Shown here in pieces: positions 1-6,554 of a stretch of DNA of 9,382 nucleotides. The notes under the pieces were generated by a model, which was not told the origin of the DNA, did no database searches, and was given only the letters and a program-made list of their open reading frames with translations. Both the position numbers and the translations under genes were made by a program. Where the stretch lies: positions 1-9,382 of the forward strand of contig CALBOC010000220.1 in NCBI GenBank assembly GCA_937896705.1, read 5' to 3'. Source of the stretch: an uncultured Micrococcaceae bacterium. Its GTDB lineage: Bacteria > Actinomycetota > Actinomycetes > Actinomycetales > Micrococcaceae. Within the stretch, counting starts at the first letter, position 1; the number at the start of each line of letters is the position of its first letter.

Positions 1-276
1 GACTCGTTATTATTTGGGTTGGACATGGCGGGGATTGAATCCTCCACGGGATCTGCCTGTAATGCCGGGGTGTCACGCCCCTCGCAGGTCATCTTGGCCA
101 CTGGTCAAGACGAAGCCGCCGCACGATCAACCCAGCGGTTTTCCCTGGGCCACACAACGACGCAAGAAGATATCGACGGTGTGCTCACCGCGCTGCCGGG
201 TATTTACCGGGCAGCAGCCCAAGCCGGCATGGCAGCAGAAAAATCCTCCATCCGCACGGCGAATTCCCACCGATAA
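1..276 (+). CDS. Cysteine desulfurase, NifS/IscS family (C-terminal fragment)
   Basis: The window opens inside this gene; 91 C-terminal residues are visible, read in frame from base 1 to the TAA at 274-276. The segment [10 protein letters not shown] carries the family's active-site cysteine (codon 58-60), which takes sulfur from L-cysteine as a persulfide in a PLP-dependent reaction giving alanine. The following [14 protein letters not shown] stretch is the usual C-terminal signature (R-x-S-x-G-x-x-T-T-x-x-D/E). The PLP lysine lies upstream of the window. The gene ends 11 bp before the preferred start of mnmA, so the two are almost certainly cotranscribed, and this enzyme is the likely sulfur donor for tRNA thiolation. 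Whether it also serves Fe-S cluster assembly cannot be told here. The family call is firm; the symbol is left empty because IscS-like subtypes cannot be separated from this fragment. Confidence 0.93.
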   Translation, partial: DSLLFGLDMAGIESSTGSACNAGVSRPSQVILATGQDEAAARSTQRFSLGHTTTQEDIDGVLTALPGIYRAAAQAGMAAEKSSIRTANSHR

Positions 277-287
277 CGGAGATGAAG

Positions 288-1436
288 ATGAAAAAGTTGA
301 AGGTTTTGGCCGCCATGTCGGGCGGTGTGGACTCAGCAGTTGCCGCCGCACGTGCCGTCGACGCCGGTCACGATGTTGTGGGCGTGCACTTGGCACTATC
401 CCGGATGCCCGGCACGCTGCGCACCGGTTCGCGCGGCTGCTGCACCATTGAAGACGCCTCGGATGCTTGGCGCGCTTGTGAAAAGCTCGGCATTCCCTAC
501 TACACCTGGGACTTCTCCGAACGCTTCCAAGAAGAAGTGGTCGACGACTTCATCGAAGAATACGCCGCCGGTCGCACCCCGAACCCGTGCATGCGCTGTA
601 ACGAGCGCATCAAATTCGCCGCACTGCTCGAACGCGCGCTGGCCTTAGGCTTCGACGCCGTCGTCACCGGTCACTACGCCAAGGTCATCGAGAACGACAA
701 CGGCGAACTGGAACTGCACCGCGCCGCTGATGACGCCAAAGATCAGTCCTACGTGCTGGGGGTACTGACCGCCGAACAGCTCAAACACTCCATGTTCCCG
801 CTGGGTGATACCCCGTCCAAAGAAATGGTTCGCGCCGAAGCCGCAGAACGTGGACTATCGGTCGCGCAAAAACCCGACTCGCATGACATTTGCTTCATCC
901 CCGATGGTGACACCCGAGGATGGCTCGAAGAAAAGATCGACATGCAAGACGGTCCGATTCTCGACACCGAAGGCCAGGAAGTCGGCACCCATCCGGGCGC
1001 TCAGGCCTTTACCATCGGCCAGCGCCGTGGCCTTGCCATTGGCAAACCCGCCGAGGACGGCAAGCCGCGTTTTGTGCTAGAAATCCGACCCAAAGAAAAC
1101 ACCGTAGTGGTTGGATCCCGCGAAATGCTAGCCGTAGACCGGATCACCGGGATCCGCCCATCCTGGGCTGGAGCTCCGCTGGCCGAAGAAGCCACCGGTG
1201 CGTGGTTCGACTGCCGCGTGCAAGTTCGGGCCCATGCCGAGCCGGTGCCCGGCCGTGCACGCGTGACCACCGGTGACGTGGATGGTGCCACTGATGTTGT
1301 CTGGGAAATCGAACTCGACGATTCCATTACGGGTGTTGCACCTGGTCAAACCGCTGTGCTGTATCAAGGCACGCGTGTGCTCGGCCAGGTAACAATCCAC
1401 AAGTCGATCAACGCCGAACGTCTGGCACACGTCTAA
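288..1436 (+). CDS. mnmA: tRNA-specific 2-thiouridylase MnmA
   Basis: MnmA adenylates U34 of the tRNAs for Lys, Glu and Gln and replaces O2 with sulfur, giving the s2U34 wobble base in the cytoplasm. Counting from the ATG at 288 (382 aa, normal family length), the N terminus holds the ATP-binding PP-loop SGGVDS at residues 11-16. The catalytic nucleophile is Cys101 in [13 protein letters not shown] and the persulfide-forming cysteine is Cys202 in HDICFIP. GHYAKV (128-133) and the C-terminal GQRRGLAIG segment are also typical. The wording [20 protein letters not shown] is characteristic of actinobacterial MnmA. An in-frame ATG at 282 would add two residues, but GGAG at 278-281 abuts it directly; the same GGAG lies 6 nt before 288, so 288 is preferred. 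It follows a cysteine desulfurase, its expected sulfur source. Confidence 0.97.
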   Translation: MKKLKVLAAMSGGVDSAVAAARAVDAGHDVVGVHLALSRMPGTLRTGSRGCCTIEDASDAWRACEKLGIPYYTWDFSERFQEEVVDDFIEEYAAGRTPNPCMRCNERIKFAALLERALALGFDAVVTGHYAKVIENDNGELELHRAADDAKDQSYVLGVLTAEQLKHSMFPLGDTPSKEMVRAEAAERGLSVAQKPDSHDICFIPDGDTRGWLEEKIDMQDGPILDTEGQEVGTHPGAQAFTIGQRRGLAIGKPAEDGKPRFVLEIRPKENTVVVGSREMLAVDRITGIRPSWAGAPLAEEATGAWFDCRVQVRAHAEPVPGRARVTTGDVDGATDVVWEIELDDSITGVAPGQTAVLYQGTRVLGQVTIHKSINAERLAHV

Positions 1437-1446
1437 ACTGGAGACC

Positions 1447-1782
1447 ATGACTTACGATTCGACTGCGTCTTCGTTGACGGGCACCACCGATCCGGCGATC
1501 CTTGAAGAATTGCTCGCCATCCGCTCGAGCATCGACAATATCGACGCAACGCTGGTGTATCTCTTGGCCGAGCGGTTCAAATGCACCCAAAAGGTTGGCA
1601 AACTTAAAGCCGAACACGATTTGCCGCCAAGCGATCCGGAACGCGAAAAAGCCCAAATCAAACGGCTCCATACGTTGAGCCAAGACGCTGACCTGGATCC
1701 AGAGTTCGCCGAGAAGTTCTTGAACTTCATCATTGAAGAGGTCATCCGCCACCACAAGGCTATCTCGAAGGAGCGTCCTTGA
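1447..1782 (+). CDS. Chorismate mutase, AroQ type (CM_2 domain)
   Basis: This 111-aa protein would convert chorismate to prephenate, the first committed step to phenylalanine and tyrosine. After a short variable N terminus (1-18) comes a helical AroQ domain. Residues R26, R43, K54, D63, R66 and E67 match, in both identity and spacing, E. coli chorismate mutase R11, R28, K39, D48, R51 and E52. The last helix reads EEVIRHH, so the position of E. coli Gln88 falls near His102/103 rather than Gln. The role of that change is not known from the sequence. The start ATG follows GGAG at 1440-1443, and the gene begins 10 bp after mnmA. It overlaps the next gene by 4 bp (TTGA). The enzyme family is clear; whether it is active, or a regulatory partner of another shikimate-pathway enzyme, is not shown. 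Confidence 0.9.
   Translation: MTYDSTASSLTGTTDPAILEELLAIRSSIDNIDATLVYLLAERFKCTQKVGKLKAEHDLPPSDPEREKAQIKRLHTLSQDADLDPEFAEKFLNFIIEEVIRHHKAISKERP
1768..1773 (+). promoter_or_regulatory. Shine-Dalgarno AAGGAG deciding a TTG start
   Basis: A strong AAGGAG lies inside the 3' end of the chorismate mutase gene, 5 nt before the TTG at 1779. It supports this unusual start, which overlaps the preceding stop as TTGA, over internal ATG or GTG codons. Confidence 0.82.
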
Positions 1783-2756
1783 CGCAGCCGCTCGGTGCGG
1801 TCGACGGAACGTTCGCCGGTACCGATCCCCACGCCGTGTACTCGCTGGAGCTTTCCGAAATCGGGCCGCCACACATCCCGGCGCTCGCGGAACTCCCAGA
1901 TATTGGGCCACATGCCACCGGCTTGGGGAATGTTGCGGCGAATATCAGCTTGCCTTTCGAATTGCGCACCTATGGGTGGCAGTTACAACGCGGTGACCGT
2001 ATTAGCTCAACAGATCAACACCGGGCTATAGCGCATCAAGATAGTGTCATCCAAGCTCTTGTTGACGTCGCCCAAGACGACGACGTCCCCGAAGTGTCGG
2101 TGCGGCTTCCCGGCCCGGTGACAGTCATGGTCGAGGGAATGCTGCCCTCGGGACAGCGCATCCTGCGTGATCAGGGTGCACGGCATGATGTGGCAGCAGC
2201 GTGGGTGGATGCGGTTGAAAACCTCACGAGTCGAATCCATAGTGTCATCGGTGCCCAGACTACGATCTTTGTGCACGAACCACAGGCCGAACAGGCCGTC
2301 GAGGGAAGAGTTCGCTCAGTGTCCGGCGCGGATGTAGAGCGAGCCTTGGACGTCAATGAGGTGCGCGCTATGTGGCAGCAAGCGGCGACTACCAACGCGA
2401 CCGTGCTGATTGACACGACCGCCGGGCTATCTGCCACCGCCGCAGAAGTTGGCTCGGTTGCGCTGGCCTTGCCGGTGGGCAGAACACATCAGGCTGAACG
2501 CACGTGGGAGCTCGTCCATGCAGCCCTTTCCGCGGAAAGACCCGTTGCTTTGTATTTGTCGCGCCAGAACGAGCCGAAGCGCTTTGCCGAATCATTCGTC
2601 GATCAGTACCTCGACTGGGGCCTACCGCCGGAGGGCATCGACTACCTGCGACTAACGAGCCGATTCACCATGGGAGCCGAACAGACCGTCGGTCCTAGCC
2701 TGGAATGGCTGCGCATCGTCACCGAGCATGTACCCGGATATCTCTCAACACTGTAA
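1779..2756 (+). CDS. MetE C-terminal-domain-like protein, actinobacterial family (function unproven)
   Basis: This 325-aa protein resembles the actinobacterial family often annotated as methionine synthase, vitamin-B12 independent (Rv3015c-like, MetE C-terminal/UROD-like TIM barrel). Recognisable parts are a GTDP segment near residues 14-17 followed by PHIPALAELPDIGP, a central VRLPGPVTVM strand, and FVHEPQAE where relatives have a DEP motif. The whole chain lacks cysteine. MetE binds catalytic zinc through His, Cys, Glu and Cys, and the segment where relatives usually carry an H-C-like motif reads VLIDTTAG. Methionine synthase chemistry is therefore unlikely and the true substrate is unknown. 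Start is a TTG with a strong Shine-Dalgarno (AAGGAG), overlapping the chorismate mutase stop as TTGA, so translation is probably coupled. A terminator follows 17 bp downstream. In many actinobacteria ligA follows; it does not here. Confidence 0.72.
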   Translation: MTQPLGAVDGTFAGTDPHAVYSLELSEIGPPHIPALAELPDIGPHATGLGNVAANISLPFELRTYGWQLQRGDRISSTDQHRAIAHQDSVIQALVDVAQDDDVPEVSVRLPGPVTVMVEGMLPSGQRILRDQGARHDVAAAWVDAVENLTSRIHSVIGAQTTIFVHEPQAEQAVEGRVRSVSGADVERALDVNEVRAMWQQAATTNATVLIDTTAGLSATAAEVGSVALALPVGRTHQAERTWELVHAALSAERPVALYLSRQNEPKRFAESFVDQYLDWGLPPEGIDYLRLTSRFTMGAEQTVGPSLEWLRIVTEHVPGYLSTL

Positions 2757-2772
2757 GACGCGCAAGGTATCT

Positions 2773-2807
2773 GCCCTGTTCTCAGTATTGCTGGAACAGG
2801 GCTTTTT
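2773..2807 (+). terminator. Rho-independent terminator of the mnmA cluster
   Basis: A perfect 9-bp stem (GCCCTGTTC at 2773-2781 pairing with GAACAGGGC at 2794-2802) encloses a 12-nt loop, within which CAG and CTG can extend the stem. It is followed at once by TTTTT (2803-2807). It lies 17 bp after the stop of the MetE-like gene. There is no T-tract on the opposite strand, so it should act only on rightward transcripts. Confidence 0.92.
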
Positions 2808-2887
2808 GTTCCCGTGGAGCTTTTCCGCTTCTGCAGCTTGGGATGTCGCCCGACTTTTTGTCTTTGTGCAACCGTGTCACCCCGGTT

Positions 2888-2924
2888 TGTGGATATCTCC
2901 GCCACAATACAACGGTTATCCACA
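2888..2924. promoter_or_regulatory. Inverted DnaA-box-like pair (TTATCCACA)
   Basis: TTATCCACA at 2916-2924 is a perfect consensus DnaA box. TGTGGATAT at 2888-2896 is the reverse complement of ATATCCACA, one mismatch from consensus. The two share the 8-bp inverted repeat TGTGGATA / TATCCACA with 21 bp between. They sit beside the AT-rich stretch that leads to the DUF222-HNH gene. Possible readings are DnaA binding that regulates this promoter, a hairpin, or chance. The sequence match is direct; any function is inference. Confidence 0.45.
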
Positions 2925-3023
2925 GTTAAAGACCTTAAATTATTTTAGAATAAAGTTATTTGATTCATAAACTAGCTGAGTTCTGTAGAGTGTTAAACAA
3001 AACAAAAGAATATGCTTAAATGC

Positions 3024-3052
3024 TTGCTGAATTGCACCTAGATTAGTAAAAT
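3024..3052 (+). promoter_or_regulatory. Candidate sigma-70-type promoter for the DUF222-HNH gene
   Basis: TTGCTG (3024-3029, three of six to TTGACA) and TAAAAT (3047-3052, five of six to TATAAT) are separated by 17 bp within AT-rich DNA. Transcription would begin near 3059, leaving a leader of about 30 nt before the start codon, with GGGGAG at 3081-3086. In such AT-rich sequence a match of this quality can arise by chance. Confidence 0.45.
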
Positions 3053-3089
3053 AGAGGCATAATTAGACCCTCGAACATTAGGGGAGTGC

Positions 3090-5222
3090 ATGGAGATACC
3101 GACGATCCTGCCGCCCCTAGGTGAGCCGGTTTCAACCGACCTACTAAATCTCGATGTTTTAGACGGCGCGAGTTTCGGTGAAATCCTCCACGCTGCGACA
3201 GTGCTGACCCGTATCGCCACTGAACAGATTACCGACCCGCGGACATACCATCAGGTGGGTACGTTCGCCGATACCGAGGGTGCTGACTGGTCAGGATTTC
3301 ATTCACGCTCAGATCAGGCTAGTTTCGGCAAAGAATCGGTGGACAATTCACCTGGGGCCACGGCGGCAGCGACAACACAGCCACCGCCGACAGCACCGAT
3401 TGCGCCCGATAATTATTACGATACCTTGCCCGCCATAGGGCACATGTTGAGTCAGCTGAGCCGGTTTCAGGAAGTCAGTTTGACGCACTATTCGCGCTAT
3501 CTCGAAGCGTCGATGAAAGATCAGCGACGTTATCTAGGCACGCCCTATAAAGACAGTCATTTTAAGGACGTCACGCATTATCTGATAGACACCATGCGCA
3601 TCTCTCGCCACTCAGCACGAAAGATCGTTCGACGCGGTGTGTATTTTGCTCATCGACCAGGCGCTGAACCGCAGCACCAGTCTGCGCAACCCGTGTTCGA
3701 AGGTCTTGCCAAATCGTTGGCGGCCGGTCGGTTACCCATAGAAAATGCCGATAAGATCATAGCTTTGGATGAAGACCTGACGAAGTATTCGCAAAAAACC
3801 CACCAGCCCGCGGAACGAAAAGACCTCGCACTTCAAGCCTTCGAGTCCACTTTGGTCGAGGCAGGAGAAGCTGCGACCCCTGATGAACTTTCGAAAACTA
3901 AACACCGCTGGCTGAATTACATTGCTCACTGGGTCTGCCCAGACGGCCCTTCTCCTGCCCAGGCGATGGCAAAACAGGCTGATAATGAATTGCGAATGCG
4001 AGAACATGCAGATGGTAGTGCTACCTACTCGATGCACGCCACGACAGAGGCGTCAGTGGCTTTCAAAAACTTCATGTTGCATCAACTCAATTTCAACGGC
4101 AGTCCGGTAAAAATCCCGGAAAAGGTATTCAATCTGCTGACAACCTTTCGAACAGCTCAAGATGGTCCGGGCACACCGACTCGCGCAGCGGACTCACCAG
4201 CTCAAACGGGTGCGACTGAGCAGTCCACCAGCGCAGGAGCCGAACCAGGTACGACCAGTGGCCAGCAAGACTCCGCCGAATCTGAAGATCGAAAACAAGG
4301 CGTAGAAAACGAAGCGAAGTGTGCCCCGGGACGAATTCGGGCAGAGTACAGTGCCGGAGAAGTCCTGGGACCAATTGAGACCTGGGATACGAGTCCTGAT
4401 TTGGATGCTGTGGTGGCCGAGGACTCAAGTGGGGAGCCTGTTAGTGCCAGAGAGGTCGATCACTTGGATCATCTGACCACCGGTCAGCGTCTTGGTGCGA
4501 TTCTGGTGAGCCTGTTTTATAACATGGTGGCTTTAGATCCCTCGCTTCTGGGGGCAAAGAAAGCACATGGAGCGTCCGCTCAGTTGATGATAGTGCAAGA
4601 TATTGAGACGGCCTACCACACCCTGGGGATTGAAAAGATCCCAGAGACCGCCCGAAGACCGCGAGGCTCGCCGGCCTTCCAACCATCGGTCCTGAAACGT
4701 CCCAACCCAGATGAACCCGAGAATCTTGATGAACTATCCATCGACCCAAGATCCAGCGCCTCCGGTCGCGTAGCCGGGCCTGAAAGACCGGCTTGGACTC
4801 CCTATCAATCCGAGGCTGTGAACATCGGACCGATTCACCCCAAGGATGCAGAAATTCTTACCTGCAGCAGTGAACTAGTAGGACAAATTTGGGATGGCCC
4901 GGATACGGTCCTCCACCAGAAGCGAGCCCAACGATTTTTTACTCTGGCCCAACGCCGCGCCATACTCGCAAGGGATAAAGGCTGCCAAGCACCCGGGTGT
5001 ACCATCCCAGCGGTCAACTGCGCCATCCACCACATCAAAGAGTGGTTCGAAGGTGGGATGACCGACGAGACGAATGCCGTGACGCTATGTCCTCGGCACC
5101 ACGCCGCTGTGCATAACGGCAAATGGGTTATCCGTCGCCACGAAGGACTGTTATTCTTCCAGCCGGCACGCTGGTTGGATCCCACTCAGCCGCTGCTCCG
5201 CAATGTTTATTGGAATATTTAG
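3090..5222 (+). CDS. DUF222 / HNH endonuclease-family protein (13E12 type), extended
   Basis: The N-terminal two thirds match the DUF222 region of the actinobacterial 13E12 family; a C-terminal HNH nuclease domain follows. The HNH core is clear: C632 and C637 (zinc), the H647-H648 pair in AIHHIKEWFEGG, N662, C667, and H670-H671 in LCPRHHAAVHNGKW. These residues fit a zinc-stabilised beta-beta-alpha metal fold that cuts DNA. The biological role of the family is unknown. At 710 aa it is longer than many relatives (commonly about 400-550 aa). The extra length is in low-complexity stretches near residues 60-105, 355-420 and 515-575. Start ATG 3090 follows GGGGAG with a short 3-nt gap; no better in-frame start lies nearby. 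The gene stands alone, behind a terminator and an AT-rich leader, and ends 39 bp from the convergent DUF58 gene, which suggests an accessory insertion. No nearby antitoxin, methylase or integrase was seen. Confidence 0.9.
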   Translation: MEIPTILPPLGEPVSTDLLNLDVLDGASFGEILHAATVLTRIATEQITDPRTYHQVGTFADTEGADWSGFHSRSDQASFGKESVDNSPGATAAATTQPPPTAPIAPDNYYDTLPAIGHMLSQLSRFQEVSLTHYSRYLEASMKDQRRYLGTPYKDSHFKDVTHYLIDTMRISRHSARKIVRRGVYFAHRPGAEPQHQSAQPVFEGLAKSLAAGRLPIENADKIIALDEDLTKYSQKTHQPAERKDLALQAFESTLVEAGEAATPDELSKTKHRWLNYIAHWVCPDGPSPAQAMAKQADNELRMREHADGSATYSMHATTEASVAFKNFMLHQLNFNGSPVKIPEKVFNLLTTFRTAQDGPGTPTRAADSPAQTGATEQSTSAGAEPGTTSGQQDSAESEDRKQGVENEAKCAPGRIRAEYSAGEVLGPIETWDTSPDLDAVVAEDSSGEPVSAREVDHLDHLTTGQRLGAILVSLFYNMVALDPSLLGAKKAHGASAQLMIVQDIETAYHTLGIEKIPETARRPRGSPAFQPSVLKRPNPDEPENLDELSIDPRSSASGRVAGPERPAWTPYQSEAVNIGPIHPKDAEILTCSSELVGQIWDGPDTVLHQKRAQRFFTLAQRRAILARDKGCQAPGCTIPAVNCAIHHIKEWFEGGMTDETNAVTLCPRHHAAVHNGKWVIRRHEGLLFFQPARWLDPTQPLLRNVYWNI

Positions 5223-5261
5223 AACAGATCGAAACTAGCATGACCGCCAAACGACTTCTTC

Positions 5262-6554
5262 CTAAAGGCGACCGGCAGCTTTCAACCGCAGGTAAGCATC
5301 GCCTACAGCCATCGGCAGCTCGTCAGGCTGAGCTTCCACAACCTCAGCCCCGTAGCGGTTGAGCAGTTGGATCAGTTTGCGATTTCGCAGCTTCTGCGCC
5401 TCAGCACTTGCAGCGATAAAAACAGCCTCGGACGTATTTCGATGTTCAGCCATCTCATCCAATTCCGGATCCGCCACAGCTGCCACAAGCACAACATGGC
5501 GATGGGTTAGCACCGGTAAAATAGGAATCAACCCTTCTTCGATGGCCCCTGAATCCAGCGGTGTCACCAGGACTATGAACGCCCGTTGGCGGCTGATCGC
5601 AGCAATTTCGGGCGGCAGGATAGACCAATCAGCGGCTAGGAGCCGAGGAAAAACCTTTGCCAACACCGTCGCAACCCGGTGTAAGAGGTGCCCTTTTTCT
5701 TCCGACGAAGAACGAGCACGTACTGTCTGATCTAAAGCTAGGAGATCAACGCGGTCTCCGCCGGCATTGGCTAGTGCCGCCATAAAGAGTGCTGCTTCGA
5801 TGCCGGCATCAAAGCGCGTTTCATTACCCACACGAACCGCTGAAGCGCGCGAAGAGTCTATGACTACCACCACGCGACGATCGCGCTCGGGACGATACGT
5901 TCTCACGATGAGCTCATCGGATCGCGCAGATGCCCGCCAGTCAATGGTGCGCACATCGTCACCGCGAACATACCCTCGCAGTGAATCGAATTCATGACCG
6001 GCCCCGGGCATATGCACCGCCGAACGGCCTTCGATCTCGCGTAATTGCTGGATACGGGACGGTAGATGCCGACGAGACCGAAATGGTGGCACGACCGTGA
6101 CTGCATTGCTCGAAGCATGGGTATATTGCCGACCTGCGAGACCCAACGGTCCGGTCGTGCGGATCGTGAGCTTGCCGGTGCGCACCGTGCCACGACGGCT
6201 GGGCGTCACCACGGTGGTAAACCGTTGGGTGGCACCGGGCCCAAGGTTCAGCGTCTGGAGTGGCTGGTCGGCGTGGGCCGAAGGTTGCCAGCCGTCGCGA
6301 ACATGCCCGCGCATCCGTCGGCGAGCGCGGTTAGAAACCTCAACCCAGACTTCCAGGGGCGTGTCCAACCGGATCTGCTTATTGTCACTGCGTCGAATCG
6401 ACACTGCTCGGGGAGAGGGCGTCAAGATGAGTTCGATGGCAAGTACTAGGGCTAGTAGTCCGATGAGCGCGAAAATCGTGCCCCAACCGGGCCACAACAT
6501 CATCGGAACGAATCCAATGAGAGCTAACAGTACGAAACGTGAAGAAATAAACAT
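5262..6554 (-). CDS. DUF58 domain protein (VWA-like partner of MoxR)
   Basis: This 430-aa membrane-anchored protein begins with two hydrophobic segments (about 6-20 and 26-44), followed by a beta-rich region (50-155) and a long C-terminal domain. The hallmark DUF58 block runs from FDSLRGYVRGDD (189-200) through IDWRASAR and RTYRPERDRR to the strand VVVVIDSSRAS. Asp233 and Ser235 there sit where a von Willebrand A-type metal site begins. The third residue of a strict DxSxS motif is Ala237, so the metal site is imperfect or shifted to Ser238. DUF58 proteins are typically encoded beside MoxR ATPases and are thought to be their partners or clients. Its ATG overlaps the MoxR stop by one base (TAATG), and no good Shine-Dalgarno precedes it, which points to translational coupling. 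It is the last gene of the operon here. Confidence 0.93.
   Translation of the reverse strand: MFISSRFVLLALIGFVPMMLWPGWGTIFALIGLLALVLAIELILTPSPRAVSIRRSDNKQIRLDTPLEVWVEVSNRARRRMRGHVRDGWQPSAHADQPLQTLNLGPGATQRFTTVVTPSRRGTVRTGKLTIRTTGPLGLAGRQYTHASSNAVTVVPPFRSRRHLPSRIQQLREIEGRSAVHMPGAGHEFDSLRGYVRGDDVRTIDWRASARSDELIVRTYRPERDRRVVVVIDSSRASAVRVGNETRFDAGIEAALFMAALANAGGDRVDLLALDQTVRARSSSEEKGHLLHRVATVLAKVFPRLLAADWSILPPEIAAISRQRAFIVLVTPLDSGAIEEGLIPILPVLTHRHVVLVAAVADPELDEMAEHRNTSEAVFIAASAEAQKLRNRKLIQLLNRYGAEVVEAQPDELPMAVGDAYLRLKAAGRL

Larger units (their letters stand above)
2757..3089. other. 333-bp intergenic region with AT-rich half
   Basis: No gene is supported here; the short open frames lack a ribosome-binding site or a recognisable product. 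The left third holds the terminator at 2773-2807. The centre holds an inverted pair of DnaA-box-like sequences (2888-2924). Bases 2925-3064 contain about 38 G/C in 140 (roughly 27% by hand count), far below the flanking genes. A candidate promoter for the DUF222-HNH gene ends at 3052, followed by GGGGAG at 3081-3086. The sharp change in composition marks the left edge of what may be an acquired segment. No insertion-sequence ends, tRNA or attachment-site repeat were seen. Confidence 0.7.

Noticed and set aside
282..287. Upstream ATG at 282 as the mnmA start
   Set aside because: GGAG at 278-281 directly touches this ATG, leaving no spacing, while the ATG at 288 has a 6-nt spacer. The difference is only two residues, so it remains possible.
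1408..1913. Minus-strand open frames opposite the chorismate mutase and MetE-like genes
   Set aside because: They are antisense to two well-supported genes and encode low-complexity arginine-rich sequence.
2642..2970. Short open frames on both strands across the terminator and intergenic region
   Set aside because: They run through the terminator hairpin or out of the end of the MetE-like gene, lack ribosome-binding sites and show no recognisable protein pattern.
2880..3064. Replication origin
   Set aside because: Only two DnaA-box-like sites, and no dnaA, dnaN, parAB, recF, rep or iteron array nearby. The flanks are ordinary housekeeping genes.
3070..3077. LexA/SOS box at TCGAAC before the DUF222-HNH gene
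   Set aside because: Only a half site is present; the matching GTTCGA half at the right spacing is missing.
3090..5222. Homing endonuclease, intein or restriction system
   Set aside because: The HNH domain is present, but no intron, intein splice motifs or partner methyltransferase are visible. The DUF222 architecture points to the 13E12 family instead.
5266..5304. Hairpin AGGCGA / TCGCCT as a terminator at the DUF58/DUF222 convergence
   Set aside because: The stem is 6 bp with a 27-nt loop, lies inside the DUF58 coding region and has no following T-tract.
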